Origin: Burkholderia singularis
GTDB lineage: Bacteria; Pseudomonadota; Gammaproteobacteria; Burkholderiales; Burkholderiaceae
Assembly: GCF_900176645.1 (NCBI RefSeq)
Contig: NZ_FXAN01000060.1
Span: 1 to 49,656 of the forward strand
Length of the DNA: 49,656 nucleotides
Direction: 5' to 3'
This document shows, one piece after another, positions 17,177-29,395 of this stretch; within the stretch, counting starts at the first letter, position 1; every line of letters begins with the position of its first letter. A program made the position numbers and the translations under genes. The notes under the pieces were generated by a model, which saw nothing but the letters and a program-made list of their open reading frames with translations, was not told the DNA's origin and did not search any database.

Positions 17177-18460
17177 GTGAAAAATGCCGAACTGCATGCC
17201 CGCAAGAACGCCGCGACGCCGCGCGGCGTCGGCGTGATGTGCGATTTTTATGCCGCGCGCGCCGAAAACGCCGAGCTGTGGGACGTCGAGGGCCGCCGCT
17301 TCATCGATTTCGCCGCGGGCATCGCCGTGCTGAACACCGGCCACCGCCATCCGAAAATCGTCAAGGCGATCGCCGGGCAGCTCGAGCAGTTCACGCACAC
17401 CGCGTACCAGATCGTCCCATACGCGTCGTATGTGGAGCTTGCCGAGAAGATCAACGCACGCGCGCCGATTGCGCAGCCGAAAAAAACGGCGTTCTTCACG
17501 ACGGGGGCCGAAGCCGTCGAAAACGCCGTGAAGATCGCCCGCGCGCATACCGGCCGGCCGGGCGTGATCGCGTTCGCAGGCGGCTTCCACGGCCGCACGA
17601 TGATGGGCATGGCGTTGACGGGCAAGGTCGCGCCGTACAAGCTCGGCTTCGGCCCGTTCCCGGGCGACGTGTTCCACGCGCCGTACCCGAACGCGCTGCG
17701 CGGCGTGAGCACCGCCGATTCGCTCGCCGCGCTCGACGCGCTGTTCAAGGCCGACATCGATCCGAAACGCGTCGCTGCCATCATCTTCGAGCCCGTGCAG
17801 GGCGAAGGCGGCTTCAATCCGGCACCCGCCGATTTCGTGCGCGCGCTGCGCAAGCTGTGCGACACGCACGGCATCCTGCTGATCGCCGACGAAGTGCAAA
17901 CGGGCTTTGCGCGCACCGGCAAGCTGTTCGCGATGGAGCACTACGACGTCTGCGCCGATCTGCTGACGATCGCGAAAAGCCTGGCCGGCGGGATGCCGCT
18001 GTCGGGCGTGGTCGGCCGCGCGGACGTGATGGACGCGGCCGCGCCGGGAGGCCTCGGCGGCACCTATGCGGGCAATCCGCTCGCGATCGCGGCCGCGCAT
18101 GCGGTGCTCGATGTGATCGACGGCGAAAAGCTCACCGAGCGCGCGGTCGTGCTAGGCGACAAGCTGAAGGCGAAGCTCGCCGCGCTGTCGGCCGAAGTCC
18201 CGCAGATTGCCGACGTGCGCGGTCCGGGTGCGATGGTCGCGGCGGAATTCGCCAATCCGGATACGCGGGCCCCGGACGCCGCGTTCGCCAAGCGCGTGCA
18301 GACGCTCGCGCTCGAGCGCGGCCTGCTGCTGCTGATCTGCGGCGTCGATTCAAACGTGATACGGTTCCTGTTCCCGCTCACCATCCCGGATGCCGTGTTC
18401 GACGAAGCGCTCGGCATTCTCGAGAGCGTGCTGAAGGAAGCGGTGGGCGTGCCCGCCTGA
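17177..18460 (+). CDS. gabT: 4-aminobutyrate aminotransferase
   Basis: A 427-residue fold-type-I aminotransferase that transfers the amino group of GABA to 2-oxoglutarate to give succinate semialdehyde and glutamate. The PLP lysine is Lys267 in LLTIAKSLAGGMP, matching E. coli GabT Lys268. IIFEPVQGEGGFNPAP and LLIADEVQTGFARTGK (with the PLP Asp) and FFTTGAEAVENAVKIAR are all present. The start is a GTG at 17177 with AGGAG about 9 bases upstream; the open frame begins earlier but no ribosome site or family similarity supports it. It is divergent from the MocR regulator and followed by gabD after 180 bp that includes a terminator-like hairpin. Confidence 0.95.
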   Translation: MKNAELHARKNAATPRGVGVMCDFYAARAENAELWDVEGRRFIDFAAGIAVLNTGHRHPKIVKAIAGQLEQFTHTAYQIVPYASYVELAEKINARAPIAQPKKTAFFTTGAEAVENAVKIARAHTGRPGVIAFAGGFHGRTMMGMALTGKVAPYKLGFGPFPGDVFHAPYPNALRGVSTADSLAALDALFKADIDPKRVAAIIFEPVQGEGGFNPAPADFVRALRKLCDTHGILLIADEVQTGFARTGKLFAMEHYDVCADLLTIAKSLAGGMPLSGVVGRADVMDAAAPGGLGGTYAGNPLAIAAAHAVLDVIDGEKLTERAVVLGDKLKAKLAALSAEVPQIADVRGPGAMVAAEFANPDTRAPDAAFAKRVQTLALERGLLLLICGVDSNVIRFLFPLTIPDAVFDEALGILESVLKEAVGVPA

Positions 18461-18581
18461 GTTTTCCGCGCCGCGCCACCACGGGCGGCGCGCTGCGCGC
18501 CGCGGCAATCCAGCTGCCGATGCCGCAGCGGCGCTTTCGCGAAGCCGCTGCCCTGAAACCGCCGCCTGCGTGCCGCGGCCG

Positions 18582-18621
18582 GCGCCGCCGGGCGCACCGC
18601 GTGCGGCGGCGCTCGTTTTTT
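18582..18621 (+). terminator. Intrinsic terminator-like hairpin between gabT and gabD
   Basis: A perfect 9-bp GC stem (GCGCCGCCG at 18582-18590, CGGCGGCGC at 18604-18612) is followed by TCG and a run of six T. It ends only 19 bases before the gabD start codon, which itself has no strong ribosome site. Confidence 0.7.
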
Positions 18622-18640
18622 CGAATATGGTCGACATACG

Positions 18641-20110
18641 ATGAGCACAGATCACGAAACCCTCGCACTGAAAGATCCCGCGCTGCTGCGCGAACGCGCG
18701 TTCATCGCGGGCGAATGGCAAGCCGCCGACGGCGGCCGCAGCTTCGAAGTACGCAATCCGGCAACGGGCGGGCTGCTCGGCACGGTGCCCGCGATGGGCG
18801 CGGCCGAGACGCGCCGCGCGATCGACGCGGCAAACGCTGCATGGCCCGCGTGGCGCAAGCGCACCGCGAAAGAGCGCGCGGCGATCCTGCGCCGCTGGCA
18901 CGATCTGATGGTCGCGCACGCCGACGATCTCGCACTGATCCTGACCACCGAGCAAGGCAAATCGCTCACGGAAGCGAAAGGCGAAATCGTCTATGCGGCG
19001 GCGTTTCTCGAATGGTTCGCGGAGGAAGGCAAACGCGTGTACGGCGACACGATCCCGACGCCGGCCGCCGACCGCCGGATCGTCGTGACGAAGGAGCCGA
19101 TCGGCGTATGCGCGGCGATCACACCGTGGAATTTCCCGGCGGCGATGATCACGCGCAAGGTCGGACCGGCGCTTGCGGCCGGCTGCCCGATCGTCGTGAA
19201 GCCGGCCGAGGCGACGCCGTTCACGGCGCTCGCGCTCGCCGTGCTGGCCGAGCGCGCGGGCGTGCCGCCGGGCGTATTCAGCGTCGTCACCGGCGATCCG
19301 AAGGAGATCGGCGGCGAACTGACGTCGAACCCGCTCGTGCGCAAGCTGTCGTTCACCGGCTCGACGCCGGTCGGGCGCCTGCTGATGGCGCAATGCGCCT
19401 CGACGGTCAAGAAGGTTTCGCTCGAACTCGGCGGCAATGCGCCGTTCATCGTGTTCGACGACGCGGATCTCGATGCGGCAGTCGAAGGCGCGATCGCGTC
19501 GAAGTATCGCAATAGCGGGCAGACCTGCGTGTGCACGAACCGCTTTTACGTGCACGAGAAAATCTACGACGCGTTCGCAGAAAAACTCGCCGCGGCCGCC
19601 TCGAAACTCAAGGTCGGCCCCGGCACCGAAGCGGGCGTCATGCAGGGGCCGCTCATCAACGAGGCAGCGGTCCAGAAGGTCGAATCGCACATCGCGGACG
19701 CGCTCGCCAAAGGCGCGCGCGTCACGGCGGGCGGCAAGCGCCACGCGCTCGGTCATGGCTTTTTCGAGCCGACCGTGCTGACAGGCGTCACGTCCGACAT
19801 GAAGGTTGCAAGGGAAGAGACGTTCGGGCCGCTCGCGCCGCTGTTCAAGTTCTCGACCGAAGACGAAGCGATCCGTTATGCGAACGACACCGAGTTCGGC
19901 CTTGCCGCATACTTCTACAGCCGCGACATCGGCCGCGTATGGCGCGTCTCCGAGGCGCTCGAATACGGGATGGTCGGCATCAATACCGGACTGATCTCGA
20001 ACGAAGTCGCGCCGTTCGGCGGCGTCAAGCAATCCGGGCTCGGACGCGAAGGCTCGCACTATGGGATCGACGATTACGTCGTGATTAAATACATGTGCGT
20101 TGCGATATGA
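18641..20110 (+). CDS. gabD: Succinate-semialdehyde dehydrogenase
   Basis: A 489-residue aldehyde dehydrogenase of the SSADH group that oxidises succinate semialdehyde to succinate with NAD(P). The nucleophile is Cys296 in NSGQTCVCTNRFYV, the general base Glu262 in LELGGNAP, and the Rossmann FTGSTPVG turn is at 239-246. Cys298 two residues after the catalytic Cys could form the redox-switch disulfide known from SSADH. Its neighbours gabT and the MocR gene give the GABA-to-succinate pathway. The terminator-like hairpin just upstream means its expression may depend on read-through or on a separate promoter. Confidence 0.94.
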   Translation: MSTDHETLALKDPALLRERAFIAGEWQAADGGRSFEVRNPATGGLLGTVPAMGAAETRRAIDAANAAWPAWRKRTAKERAAILRRWHDLMVAHADDLALILTTEQGKSLTEAKGEIVYAAAFLEWFAEEGKRVYGDTIPTPAADRRIVVTKEPIGVCAAITPWNFPAAMITRKVGPALAAGCPIVVKPAEATPFTALALAVLAERAGVPPGVFSVVTGDPKEIGGELTSNPLVRKLSFTGSTPVGRLLMAQCASTVKKVSLELGGNAPFIVFDDADLDAAVEGAIASKYRNSGQTCVCTNRFYVHEKIYDAFAEKLAAAASKLKVGPGTEAGVMQGPLINEAAVQKVESHIADALAKGARVTAGGKRHALGHGFFEPTVLTGVTSDMKVAREETFGPLAPLFKFSTEDEAIRYANDTEFGLAAYFYSRDIGRVWRVSEALEYGMVGINTGLISNEVAPFGGVKQSGLGREGSHYGIDDYVVIKYMCVAI

Positions 20111-20158
20111 CGGCGTGCGGCCGCGCTCGATGAGCCATCGCACAGGAGCCCTTGCAGA

Positions 20159-20190
20159 CAACGCTGCCGCGCTCGCGGCAGCGTTGTTTT
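20159..20190 (+). terminator. Intrinsic terminator after gabD
   Basis: A perfect 12-bp stem (CAACGCTGCCGC and GCGGCAGCGTTG) with a GCTC tetraloop is followed by TTTT. It lies 49 bases after the gabD stop. Confidence 0.9.
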
Positions 20191-20230
20191 CGGGACCTGC
20201 CGTTTCGCTGTTTCGAAGGAGCCGGGTGAT

Positions 20231-21136
20231 ATGGGCGTGAAGGAAACCCTGTCTGCATTGATGGCCAGTCACGACACTGCGCCGGACGACGCCAAGCGTC
20301 AGCTATGGCAACTCGTCGAACAGGAGATGCCGTTCGAACTCCTGCCGCAGCTCAGTTGGCTAGGCAATCACGTGATCGGCGAGTTGCTGCGCGAGTGGCC
20401 GCAGGCGTCGCGCTTTCAGCAAAAGCTGACGTCGCAGCGCGCCGACGTCAGCGTCGCGGTGTGGCGCAATGCGGCCGTCGCCGCGCTGATGGCCGGCGAT
20501 CCGGTTCGAGCGTATGCGCTGGAACTGCGGATGCAGCGCGATGGCCTTTGCGCGGTGCAAGCGGCCATGGTCGTGCGCCTGGCGGTGATCGGCCACGCGC
20601 TTCGCGGCGGCGAACCGGAGCAAGGCGCGGCCGCGCTGACGACGATATTCGGCTGGCTCGACACGCAACACGAGCGCGGCGCTGCCGATGCGATGCTCGC
20701 CGCCGGATTGAACAATGCCGTCTCCGCGCTGCTGGACGTCGACGATACAAGCATCGAGCGCAGCGACGCGATCCGGCATGCCATCGCGCAAGGTGCGCGT
20801 TTGTGCCGCGACTTATGGCAGCGCGCCGGCACCTGGATCAACGAAGCGCGCGCGGACTATCTGTGCGCACTCGCCCATGCCCGCCTCGGGCAACCTCGAG
20901 AGGCGCTGGCCGCCGCCGAGCGCGGACTGAAAGTCATCGAAGCTCACGGCGACGAAGAAATCGACCGCGCATTCCTGCTGCTCCAGGCCGGCCGCGCGCG
21001 GATCTCGCTCGGCGACGCAACCGAGGGCCAACGCCAGATCGATGAGGCGGCACGGCTCGCCGCCGGCTGGAACGACCCATCGCTGACGAACGAGTTCGAC
21101 GAGAAGGCAGCGTCCATTCGCCGCGCCGCGAGCTGA
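20231..21136 (+). CDS. Helical-repeat (TPR-like) protein of unknown function
   Basis: A 301-residue soluble, predominantly helical protein without a signal peptide. The C-terminal part has TPR-like helix pairs: ADYLCALAHARLGQPREALAAAERGLKVIEAHGD and ARISLGDATEGQRQIDEAARLAAGW, with the A-x-L-G spacing of TPR helices. The N-terminal 200 residues show no family I recognise. AAGGAG lies about 10 bases before ATG 20231. It stands alone between the gabD terminator and the convergent aer gene. Confidence 0.7.
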   Translation: MGVKETLSALMASHDTAPDDAKRQLWQLVEQEMPFELLPQLSWLGNHVIGELLREWPQASRFQQKLTSQRADVSVAVWRNAAVAALMAGDPVRAYALELRMQRDGLCAVQAAMVVRLAVIGHALRGGEPEQGAAALTTIFGWLDTQHERGAADAMLAAGLNNAVSALLDVDDTSIERSDAIRHAIAQGARLCRDLWQRAGTWINEARADYLCALAHARLGQPREALAAAERGLKVIEAHGDEEIDRAFLLLQAGRARISLGDATEGQRQIDEAARLAAGWNDPSLTNEFDEKAASIRRAAS

Positions 21137-21322
21137 CTCGTATGAAAGCATCCGTATGCTGCCCGGACGATCGGCAGCACAAAGCATTCGGCTCGCGAAT
21201 TGCACCGCGGCGTCGATGCGAACCATCGCGAAACGGCAAGTGATGCACGCGAGCCGCCGTCACGCTCCCGAGCCGCCTAGCCGCAACAACGTTTGCCGCC
21301 GCTTCACACCCGTTGCGCGCCG

Positions 21323-22867
21323 TCAACGAAACACACTGACCGCATCGACCAGCAGCGTCGCCTGCTGCCTGAGACTCGTGGAGGCTGCCGAGCTTTGCTC
21401 GACGAGCGCCGCGTTGTGCTGCGTGATGTCGTCCAGATGAACCACCGCGCGATCGATCTGCGCGACGCCGGCGCTCTGCTCCATCGTCGACGCGCTGATC
21501 TGCGCGATCAGATCCGACACGTGCTGCACCTGCGCGACGATGTCGTCCATCGTCCTGCCGGCGTCGTCGACCGTTCGAGCGCCCGACGCGATCTGCTCGA
21601 CGCTCGCGCCGATCAACGCCTTGATCTCCTTGGCCGCACTCGCGCTGCGCTGCGCGAGCGCCCGCACCTCGCCCGCGACCACCGCGAAGCCCCGTCCCTG
21701 TTCGCCCGCGCGAGCCGCTTCGACGGCCGCGTTCAATGCCAGAATGTTGGTCTGAAACGCGATGCCGTCGATCACACCGGTAATCTCCGAGATCCTCCGC
21801 GCGCTCGCCGTAATGTCCCCCATCGTGTTGACCACTTCGCGCACGGCCTGCCCGCCGCGTTGCGCCGCGTCGCTCGCCGACGCCGACAGCCGGTTCGCGT
21901 GCGTTGCCGTTTGCGCGTTGCTCGACACCGCCGCCGTCATTTGCGTCATCGACGCGGCCGTCTGCTGAACGCTCGTCGCCGCCTGCTCGGTGCGGGCGCT
22001 CAGATCGTCGTTGCCTTGCGCGATCTCGTTGATCGCGCGCTGTACGTTGAGCACCTGCTCGCTGATATCGTCGACGAGCCAGCGAAACATCAGCCCAAGC
22101 TGATTGACCGTGCGCAGCGTCATGCCGATTTCGTCGACCCGGTTCATCTGCACGCCGTCCCGGTTCGCGCCGGTCGCGACGTCGAGCGCCTGCCGGCGCA
22201 ATGCGCGCAACGGCCGGACGATCTGCGCATCGAGCCACCATGCGGCCAGCGCCACGCCGCCAAGCGTCGCGCCGGCAAGCTGCGCAAGCGTCGCGCTCGG
22301 CACGCCTGCCGCCCACGCAGCGCCGGCAATCGTCGGCACGAGCGCTGCCATCGGCAAAAGAACCCGCGCGCGCACCGGCATCGTCTGCAACAGCGATGTC
22401 ACGCACAGCCATCCGCTGCGCACGATCAAACCCTTGTAGAAACGCCGGCGGCCGGCGCGCTGTTCGCGAAAGTCGCGATAAAGCTGTTCGGCAGCGGCAA
22501 CCTCGTCGCGCGACGCCCTGGTGCGCACCGACATATAGCCTTGCGTCTGCCCGTGCCGTATGACCGGCACCGCATTCGCGCGCACCCAGTAGTGGTCGCC
22601 GTCCTTGCGGCGATTCTTGACGAGCGCGCTCCACGGCTCGCCGCCTTGCAGCGTCGACCACATATCGACAAATGCGTCGCCCGGCATGTCAGGATGCCTG
22701 ACGACGTTGTGCGGCTGACCGATAAGGCCTTCACCCGAAAAACCGCTGACTTGGACGAACATCGCATTCGCATACGCGATACGGCCGTGCGCATCAGTTG
22801 TCGACATCAGCGTCGCATCGTGCGGAAAATCGAATTCATGTTGAGTGACAGGTTGATTGTGACGCAT
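21323..22867 (-). CDS. aer: Aer-type energy-taxis receptor (PAS-HAMP-MCP)
   Basis: A 514-residue chemoreceptor. The N-terminal PAS domain (residues about 15-115) is very close to E. coli Aer, including the LMSTTD start, [12 protein letters not shown] and [26 protein letters not shown], which line the FAD site. Two hydrophobic segments at about 170-210 ([20 protein letters not shown], then [15 protein letters not shown]) form a membrane hairpin, followed by a HAMP region and the MCP signalling domain with the conserved tip [20 protein letters not shown]. It reports redox or respiratory state to CheA. There is no C-terminal NWETF-type pentapeptide. GGAG precedes ATG 22867, and a flagellar sigma-28-like promoter lies upstream. 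Confidence 0.93.
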   Translation of the reverse strand: MRHNQPVTQHEFDFPHDATLMSTTDAHGRIAYANAMFVQVSGFSGEGLIGQPHNVVRHPDMPGDAFVDMWSTLQGGEPWSALVKNRRKDGDHYWVRANAVPVIRHGQTQGYMSVRTRASRDEVAAAEQLYRDFREQRAGRRRFYKGLIVRSGWLCVTSLLQTMPVRARVLLPMAALVPTIAGAAWAAGVPSATLAQLAGATLGGVALAAWWLDAQIVRPLRALRRQALDVATGANRDGVQMNRVDEIGMTLRTVNQLGLMFRWLVDDISEQVLNVQRAINEIAQGNDDLSARTEQAATSVQQTAASMTQMTAAVSSNAQTATHANRLSASASDAAQRGGQAVREVVNTMGDITASARRISEITGVIDGIAFQTNILALNAAVEAARAGEQGRGFAVVAGEVRALAQRSASAAKEIKALIGASVEQIASGARTVDDAGRTMDDIVAQVQHVSDLIAQISASTMEQSAGVAQIDRAVVHLDDITQHNAALVEQSSAASTSLRQQATLLVDAVSVFR

Positions 22868-22889
22868 GCGCGCTCCGTTGTTGGAATTT

Positions 22890-22916
22890 CGATCGGCCTT
22901 CTTTTTGGATTTTTTG
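22890..22916 (-). promoter_or_regulatory. Sigma-28 (FliA)-type promoter of aer
   Basis: On the minus strand the sequence reads CAAAAAAT, then 11 bases, then GCCGATCG. The sigma-28 consensus is TAAAGTTT-N11-GCCGATAA, so the spacing is exact and the -10 core GCCGAT is complete. The predicted start is about 15 bases upstream of the aer ATG. E. coli aer is also FliA-dependent. Confidence 0.6.
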
Positions 22917-23163
22917 TCAATCGCTCAACAAAGGCCGTCGCAAACGGAGAGAAAGATCCGCTGAATACCAGTCGCTCTCCATACCCTCCGCCGACGCCGT
23001 TGGCCGACAATTGTTGAATATTTGATGTAAACCAGCCGGGCTTTTCTGATTTTCATCAAATCATTATCAATGAATTACAAGGCGAATTTAAAAATAGAAT
23101 ATTCACGCACTTACAGTAATTCGCTCGATTGCCGAAAACACGTCGAAATGCCGGTGGCAAACC

Positions 23164-23201
23164 AAAAAGAAAACGGCCCGCGCTCTTGCGAGCACGGGCC
23201 G
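23164..23201 (-). terminator. Intrinsic terminator after the thiolase gene
   Basis: On the minus strand, arms CGGCCCG and CGGGCCG enclose an inner GCTC/GAGC stem with a GCAA loop, and a T-rich run (TTTTC, then TTTTT) follows. It begins about 30 bases after the thiolase stop. Confidence 0.9.
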
Positions 23202-23231
23202 CTTCGATAAAAACGCGATCGCCGGTGCGAA

Positions 23232-24434
23232 TCAGACCCGCTCGATCGCGATCGCAATGCCCTGACCGACGCCAATGCACATCGTGCACAGCGCATAACG
23301 GCCCTTCGTGCGCTGCAACTGGTACGTCGCGGTCGTCACGAGCCGCGCGCCGGATGCGCCGAGCGGATGCCCGAGCGAAATCGCGCCGCCGTTGGGATTC
23401 ACGCGAGGATCGTCGTCCGCGACGCCGAGCAGCCGCAATACCGCGAGCGCCTGGGACGCAAAGGCCTCGTTCAACTCGATCACGTCGAACTGGTCGAGCG
23501 TCATACCCAGCCGCGCGAGCAGCTTCTGCGTCGCGGGCGCGGGGCCAATGCCCATCACGCGCGGCGCAACGCCCGCCGTCGCAATCCCGAGCACCCGCGC
23601 ACGCGGCACGAGCCCGTGACGCCGCGCGGCGTCCTCGCTCGCGACGAGCAGCGCGCATGCGCCGTCATTGACGCCCGACGCGTTGCCCGCGCTCACCGTG
23701 CCATCCGCACGCACGACGCCCTTGAGCTTCGCGAGCGCTTCGAGCGACGTCTCGCGCGGATGCTCGTCGCGCGAAACCGTGACCGGGTCGCCCTTTTTCT
23801 GCAGAACCGTTACCGGCGTGATTTCCTGCGCAAGCGTGCCGTCCTGCTGCGCGCGCAGCGCCTTCTGATGACTGCGCAGCGCAAACGCGTCCTGGTCGGC
23901 GCGGCTCACGCGATAGTCTTCGGCAACGTTTTCGCCCGTCTGCGGCATCGAATCGACACCGTACTGCTGCTTCATCAACGGGTTGATGAAACGCCAGCCG
24001 ATGGTCGTGTCGAAGATTTCGGCCTGACGCGAAAACGCGCTCGTCGCCTTGCCCATCACGAACGGCGCGCGGCTCATGCTTTCGACGCCGCCCGCGATCA
24101 TCAGGCCGGCCTCGCCCGCCTTGATCGCGCGCGCGGCAACACCGATCGCGTCCATGCCCGAGCCGCAGAGGCGGTTGATCGTCGCGCCCGGCACGTCTTG
24201 CGGCAAGCCGGCGAGCAACAGCGACATCCGCGCGACATTGCGGTTGTCTTCGCCCGCCTGGTTCGCGCAGCCGTAGATCACATCGTCCACCGCCGCCCAA
24301 TCGACATCGCGGTTGCGCTCGATGAGCGTCTTGATCGGCACCGCGCCAAGGTCGTCGGCCCTGACGGCGGACAGCGAGCCGCCATAGCGGCCGATCGGCG
24401 TGCGAATCGCATCGCACAGGAATGCTTCGGTCAT
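23232..24434 (-). CDS. pcaF: Beta-ketoadipyl-CoA thiolase (PcaF-type)
   Basis: A 400-residue thiolase. The nucleophilic Cys90 is in NRLCGSGMD, the His is in [10 protein letters not shown] and the second catalytic Cys is Cys386 in [10 protein letters not shown], where the GVGQG form is typical of PcaF/PaaJ thiolases. [16 protein letters not shown] near residue 55 is also characteristic. The enzyme cleaves 3-oxoadipyl-CoA to succinyl-CoA and acetyl-CoA, the last step of aromatic acid degradation. A PcaR/PobR-type IclR gene is close by on the other strand, supporting the assignment over a biosynthetic acetyl-CoA acetyltransferase. ATG 24434 is chosen by family alignment; the open frame extends 15 codons further. 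The pcaIJ partners are not in the window. Confidence 0.88.
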   Translation of the reverse strand: MTEAFLCDAIRTPIGRYGGSLSAVRADDLGAVPIKTLIERNRDVDWAAVDDVIYGCANQAGEDNRNVARMSLLLAGLPQDVPGATINRLCGSGMDAIGVAARAIKAGEAGLMIAGGVESMSRAPFVMGKATSAFSRQAEIFDTTIGWRFINPLMKQQYGVDSMPQTGENVAEDYRVSRADQDAFALRSHQKALRAQQDGTLAQEITPVTVLQKKGDPVTVSRDEHPRETSLEALAKLKGVVRADGTVSAGNASGVNDGACALLVASEDAARRHGLVPRARVLGIATAGVAPRVMGIGPAPATQKLLARLGMTLDQFDVIELNEAFASQALAVLRLLGVADDDPRVNPNGGAISLGHPLGASGARLVTTATYQLQRTKGRYALCTMCIGVGQGIAIAIERV

Positions 24435-24525
24435 GTTCGTCTCCGGGAAATCCGATTGCGCGAGCCAGTGCAGCGGCAATCATCGGCGCCGCTCGCGCCG
24501 GCATTTGTTCTTTCTACGAACTTTA

Positions 24526-24540
24526 GATCGTTAATCGAAC
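24526..24540 (-). promoter_or_regulatory. Candidate PcaR box upstream of pcaF
   Basis: The minus strand reads GTTCGATTAACGATC about 92 bases before the pcaF start. This resembles the Pseudomonas putida PcaR site as I recall it (GTTCGATAATCGCAC), with 11 of 15 identities. The neighbouring IclR-family gene would be the regulator. Confidence 0.4.
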
Positions 24541-24896
24541 GTCTTTTAAGATCATAAGGACCGCTCGGGGTTCCGTCAAGCAACGCGCCCACGGCGCACG
24601 GCCATCATGCTTGACAAACGTATCGATCACATCGATTGCATCGGCAGACGTAACGCATGCCGGATTAGATGAAAAATTCGACTACTGCGGAAAAAACTGA
24701 TACTGCGAAATAGTCAGTGGCGCTATATTAGGACTGCGCAGCGTATTCCGTATTCAATCATGGAAACTTTTACACGCTGAGCGTTTGAAACGCATTAGGT
24801 CACGGCGGCACTGCATATACGGCACGCAGCCAAGGCCACAAGCATCGCGGCGGGGATGCCGCGCTTTTACGTTGCAATCCACGAGGGGACTTCATA
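24541..24896. other. AT-richer intergenic region with attenuator-like hairpin
   Basis: No gene of recognised type is seen here, and the base composition is clearly lower in GC than the flanks. A TTGACA hexamer lies at 24613-24618. A hairpin with arms CGCGGC (24846-24851) and GCCGCG (24858-24863) is followed by CTTTT, about 30 bases before the next start codon, and could act as a leader attenuator for the peptide gene. Confidence 0.4.
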
Positions 24897-25100
24897 ATGC
24901 AAACGTTGTCGATGAAACAATGCATCCAAATCAACGGCGGGGCTAACCTGATTGACGGAACTTTCAACTTGCTCGGCGGGACGTTTTCCATCAACAGCGA
25001 TTCGTTGGGCACATTGCTCAACAATACGAATACGCTGGTGGTCAACGCAAACAAATGGCTGACCAATCCGAAAGGACAACTTTCGGCGACGAAGGGCTAA
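24897..25100 (+). CDS. Small peptide with a double-glycine (bacteriocin-type) leader
   Basis: A 67-residue frame with a GAGGGG ribosome site about 8 bases before its ATG. Residues 4-15 read LSMKQCIQINGG, which fits the class II bacteriocin leader pattern LSxxELxxIxGG at L4, S5, I12, G14 and G15 with exact spacing. Cleavage after Gly15 would leave a 52-residue core starting ANLIDGTFNLLGG, rich in Asn, Thr, Leu and Gly, weakly basic and without Cys (the only Cys is in the leader). A second GG at 27-28 is an alternative site. Codon use is less GC-rich than in the neighbours. No C39-peptidase transporter or immunity gene is visible nearby, so export and activity are not shown. It could also be an unrelated small protein. 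Confidence 0.55.
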   Translation: MQTLSMKQCIQINGGANLIDGTFNLLGGTFSINSDSLGTLLNNTNTLVVNANKWLTNPKGQLSATKG

Positions 25101-25169
25101 CCGGGCCTGCGCCCGGGCAATGGCGAGCCGCCCCCGAAGCCCTGCCGGGTATTCGGCGGGCGGCTCGCC
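25101..25169 (+). terminator. Double hairpin after the peptide gene
   Basis: A 6-bp hairpin CCGGGC-CTGC-GCCCGG starts right after the peptide stop codon (25101-25116). It is followed by a perfect 12-bp stem (GGCGAGCCGCCC at 25122-25133, GGGCGGCTCGCC at 25158-25169). Neither has a T-run; together they would isolate the peptide transcript. Confidence 0.6.
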
Positions 25170-25512
25170 GAATTTGACCGACCGTCGAAATGACAACGCC
25201 GTGACAAACGGCAGCGCATGCGGTCGGTGAAAGTCATTCGTCGGCCCCCTTCCCCCGAATTACAGTAAAACCCGCACCGTGCAAGCCGCCCCGCTCGAAT
25301 CTCGAAGCGAGCGTCGCCATTTGCCTTTTCCGGCCTGCGCTCCATCTTCGTTGCCGCTGTAGTCTGCCACGCGGGACGCATCGCACCGTCGCCCCGCCCA
25401 GCGGTCGCCGGCCGGCAAATAACCGGCCAGAATCGGTATCCGCTCGGCACCAAGTTGGCGCAACCCGACCCCATGCGCTAATCTTCTTGGCTGCACATCG
25501 TATCCACCCATC

Positions 25513-26298
25513 ATGAGTACAGATCTTCCGGCCAAACCTGGTGACTCCTACGTCCAATCGTTCGCGCGTGGTCTCGCGGTGATCCGCGCGTTCGACACGG
25601 AGCATCCCGAGCAGACGCTCACCGAGGTCGCAGCCGCGACCGGCCTGACGCGGGCGGGCGCCCGGCGCATCTTGTTGACGCTGCAAACGCTCGGCTATGT
25701 CGAGGCAGACGGCCGCCTGTTCCGGCTGACGCCGAAAATCCTCGATCTCGGGTTCGCGTATCTGACCTCGATGCCGTTCTGGAATCTCGCGGAGCCGGTG
25801 ATGGAGCAGCTCTCGGCGCGCATCCATGAAAGCTGCTCGGCAGCCGTGCTCGATCACACCGAGATCGTCTATGTGTTGCGCGTGCCGACGCATAAGATCA
25901 TGACGATCAATCTATCGATCGGCAGCCGGTTGCCTGCGTATTGCACGTCGATGGGCCGCGTGCTGCTCGCGTCGCTCGATGATGCGAAGCTCGACGAGAC
26001 GCTCGCGCAAAGCACGCTGCGCGCCTACACGCCGCGCACGATCACCGATCCCGATGCGCTGAAGAGCGCGATCGCGCAAGTGCGCAGCCAAGGCTGGGCA
26101 CTCGTCGACCAGGAACTCGAGGTCGGCCTGATCTCGCTGTCGGCGCCGATTCGCAATCGACGTGGCCAGACGATCGCCGCGATGAACATCAGCGGCAACG
26201 CGCAACGGCATACCGCCAAGCAGATGGTGAAGGCGTTCGTCGAGCCGCTGCTCGAAGCTGCACAGACGGTGTCCGCACTCGTCGCCCGGCGTGGTTGA
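25513..26298 (+). CDS. IclR-family regulator, PcaR/PobR type
   Basis: A 261-residue IclR regulator. The winged helix lies at about residues 14-75 (SFARGLAVIRAFDTEHPEQTLTEVAAATGLTRAGARRILLTLQTLGYV) and the effector domain at 90-255, with the PAYCTSMGRVLLA segment and WALVDQELEVGLISLSAPI typical of the PcaR/PcaU/PobR subgroup. That subgroup senses beta-ketoadipate, protocatechuate or 4-hydroxybenzoate. It is about 1.08 kb from the divergent pcaF gene, with the small peptide gene between them. Control of pcaF is likely from the linkage and the candidate box; the exact inducer is inferred. Confidence 0.88.
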   Translation: MSTDLPAKPGDSYVQSFARGLAVIRAFDTEHPEQTLTEVAAATGLTRAGARRILLTLQTLGYVEADGRLFRLTPKILDLGFAYLTSMPFWNLAEPVMEQLSARIHESCSAAVLDHTEIVYVLRVPTHKIMTINLSIGSRLPAYCTSMGRVLLASLDDAKLDETLAQSTLRAYTPRTITDPDALKSAIAQVRSQGWALVDQELEVGLISLSAPIRNRRGQTIAAMNISGNAQRHTAKQMVKAFVEPLLEAAQTVSALVARRG

Positions 26299-26324
26299 CG
26301 GACACGCGTGCATTCATCGCATCG

Positions 26325-29337
<3,013 letters not shown>

Positions 29338-29395
29338 TGCACCGCTCTCCTTGTCGAAGCGGCCGCCGGCAAGCCGGTTGCCGCGAATGGGACGT

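Noticed and set aside
17122..19515. Plus-strand open frame of 797 codons across gabT and gabD
   Set aside because: It is a shifted frame of gabT and gabD with Arg-rich random composition; the true frames carry all catalytic residues.
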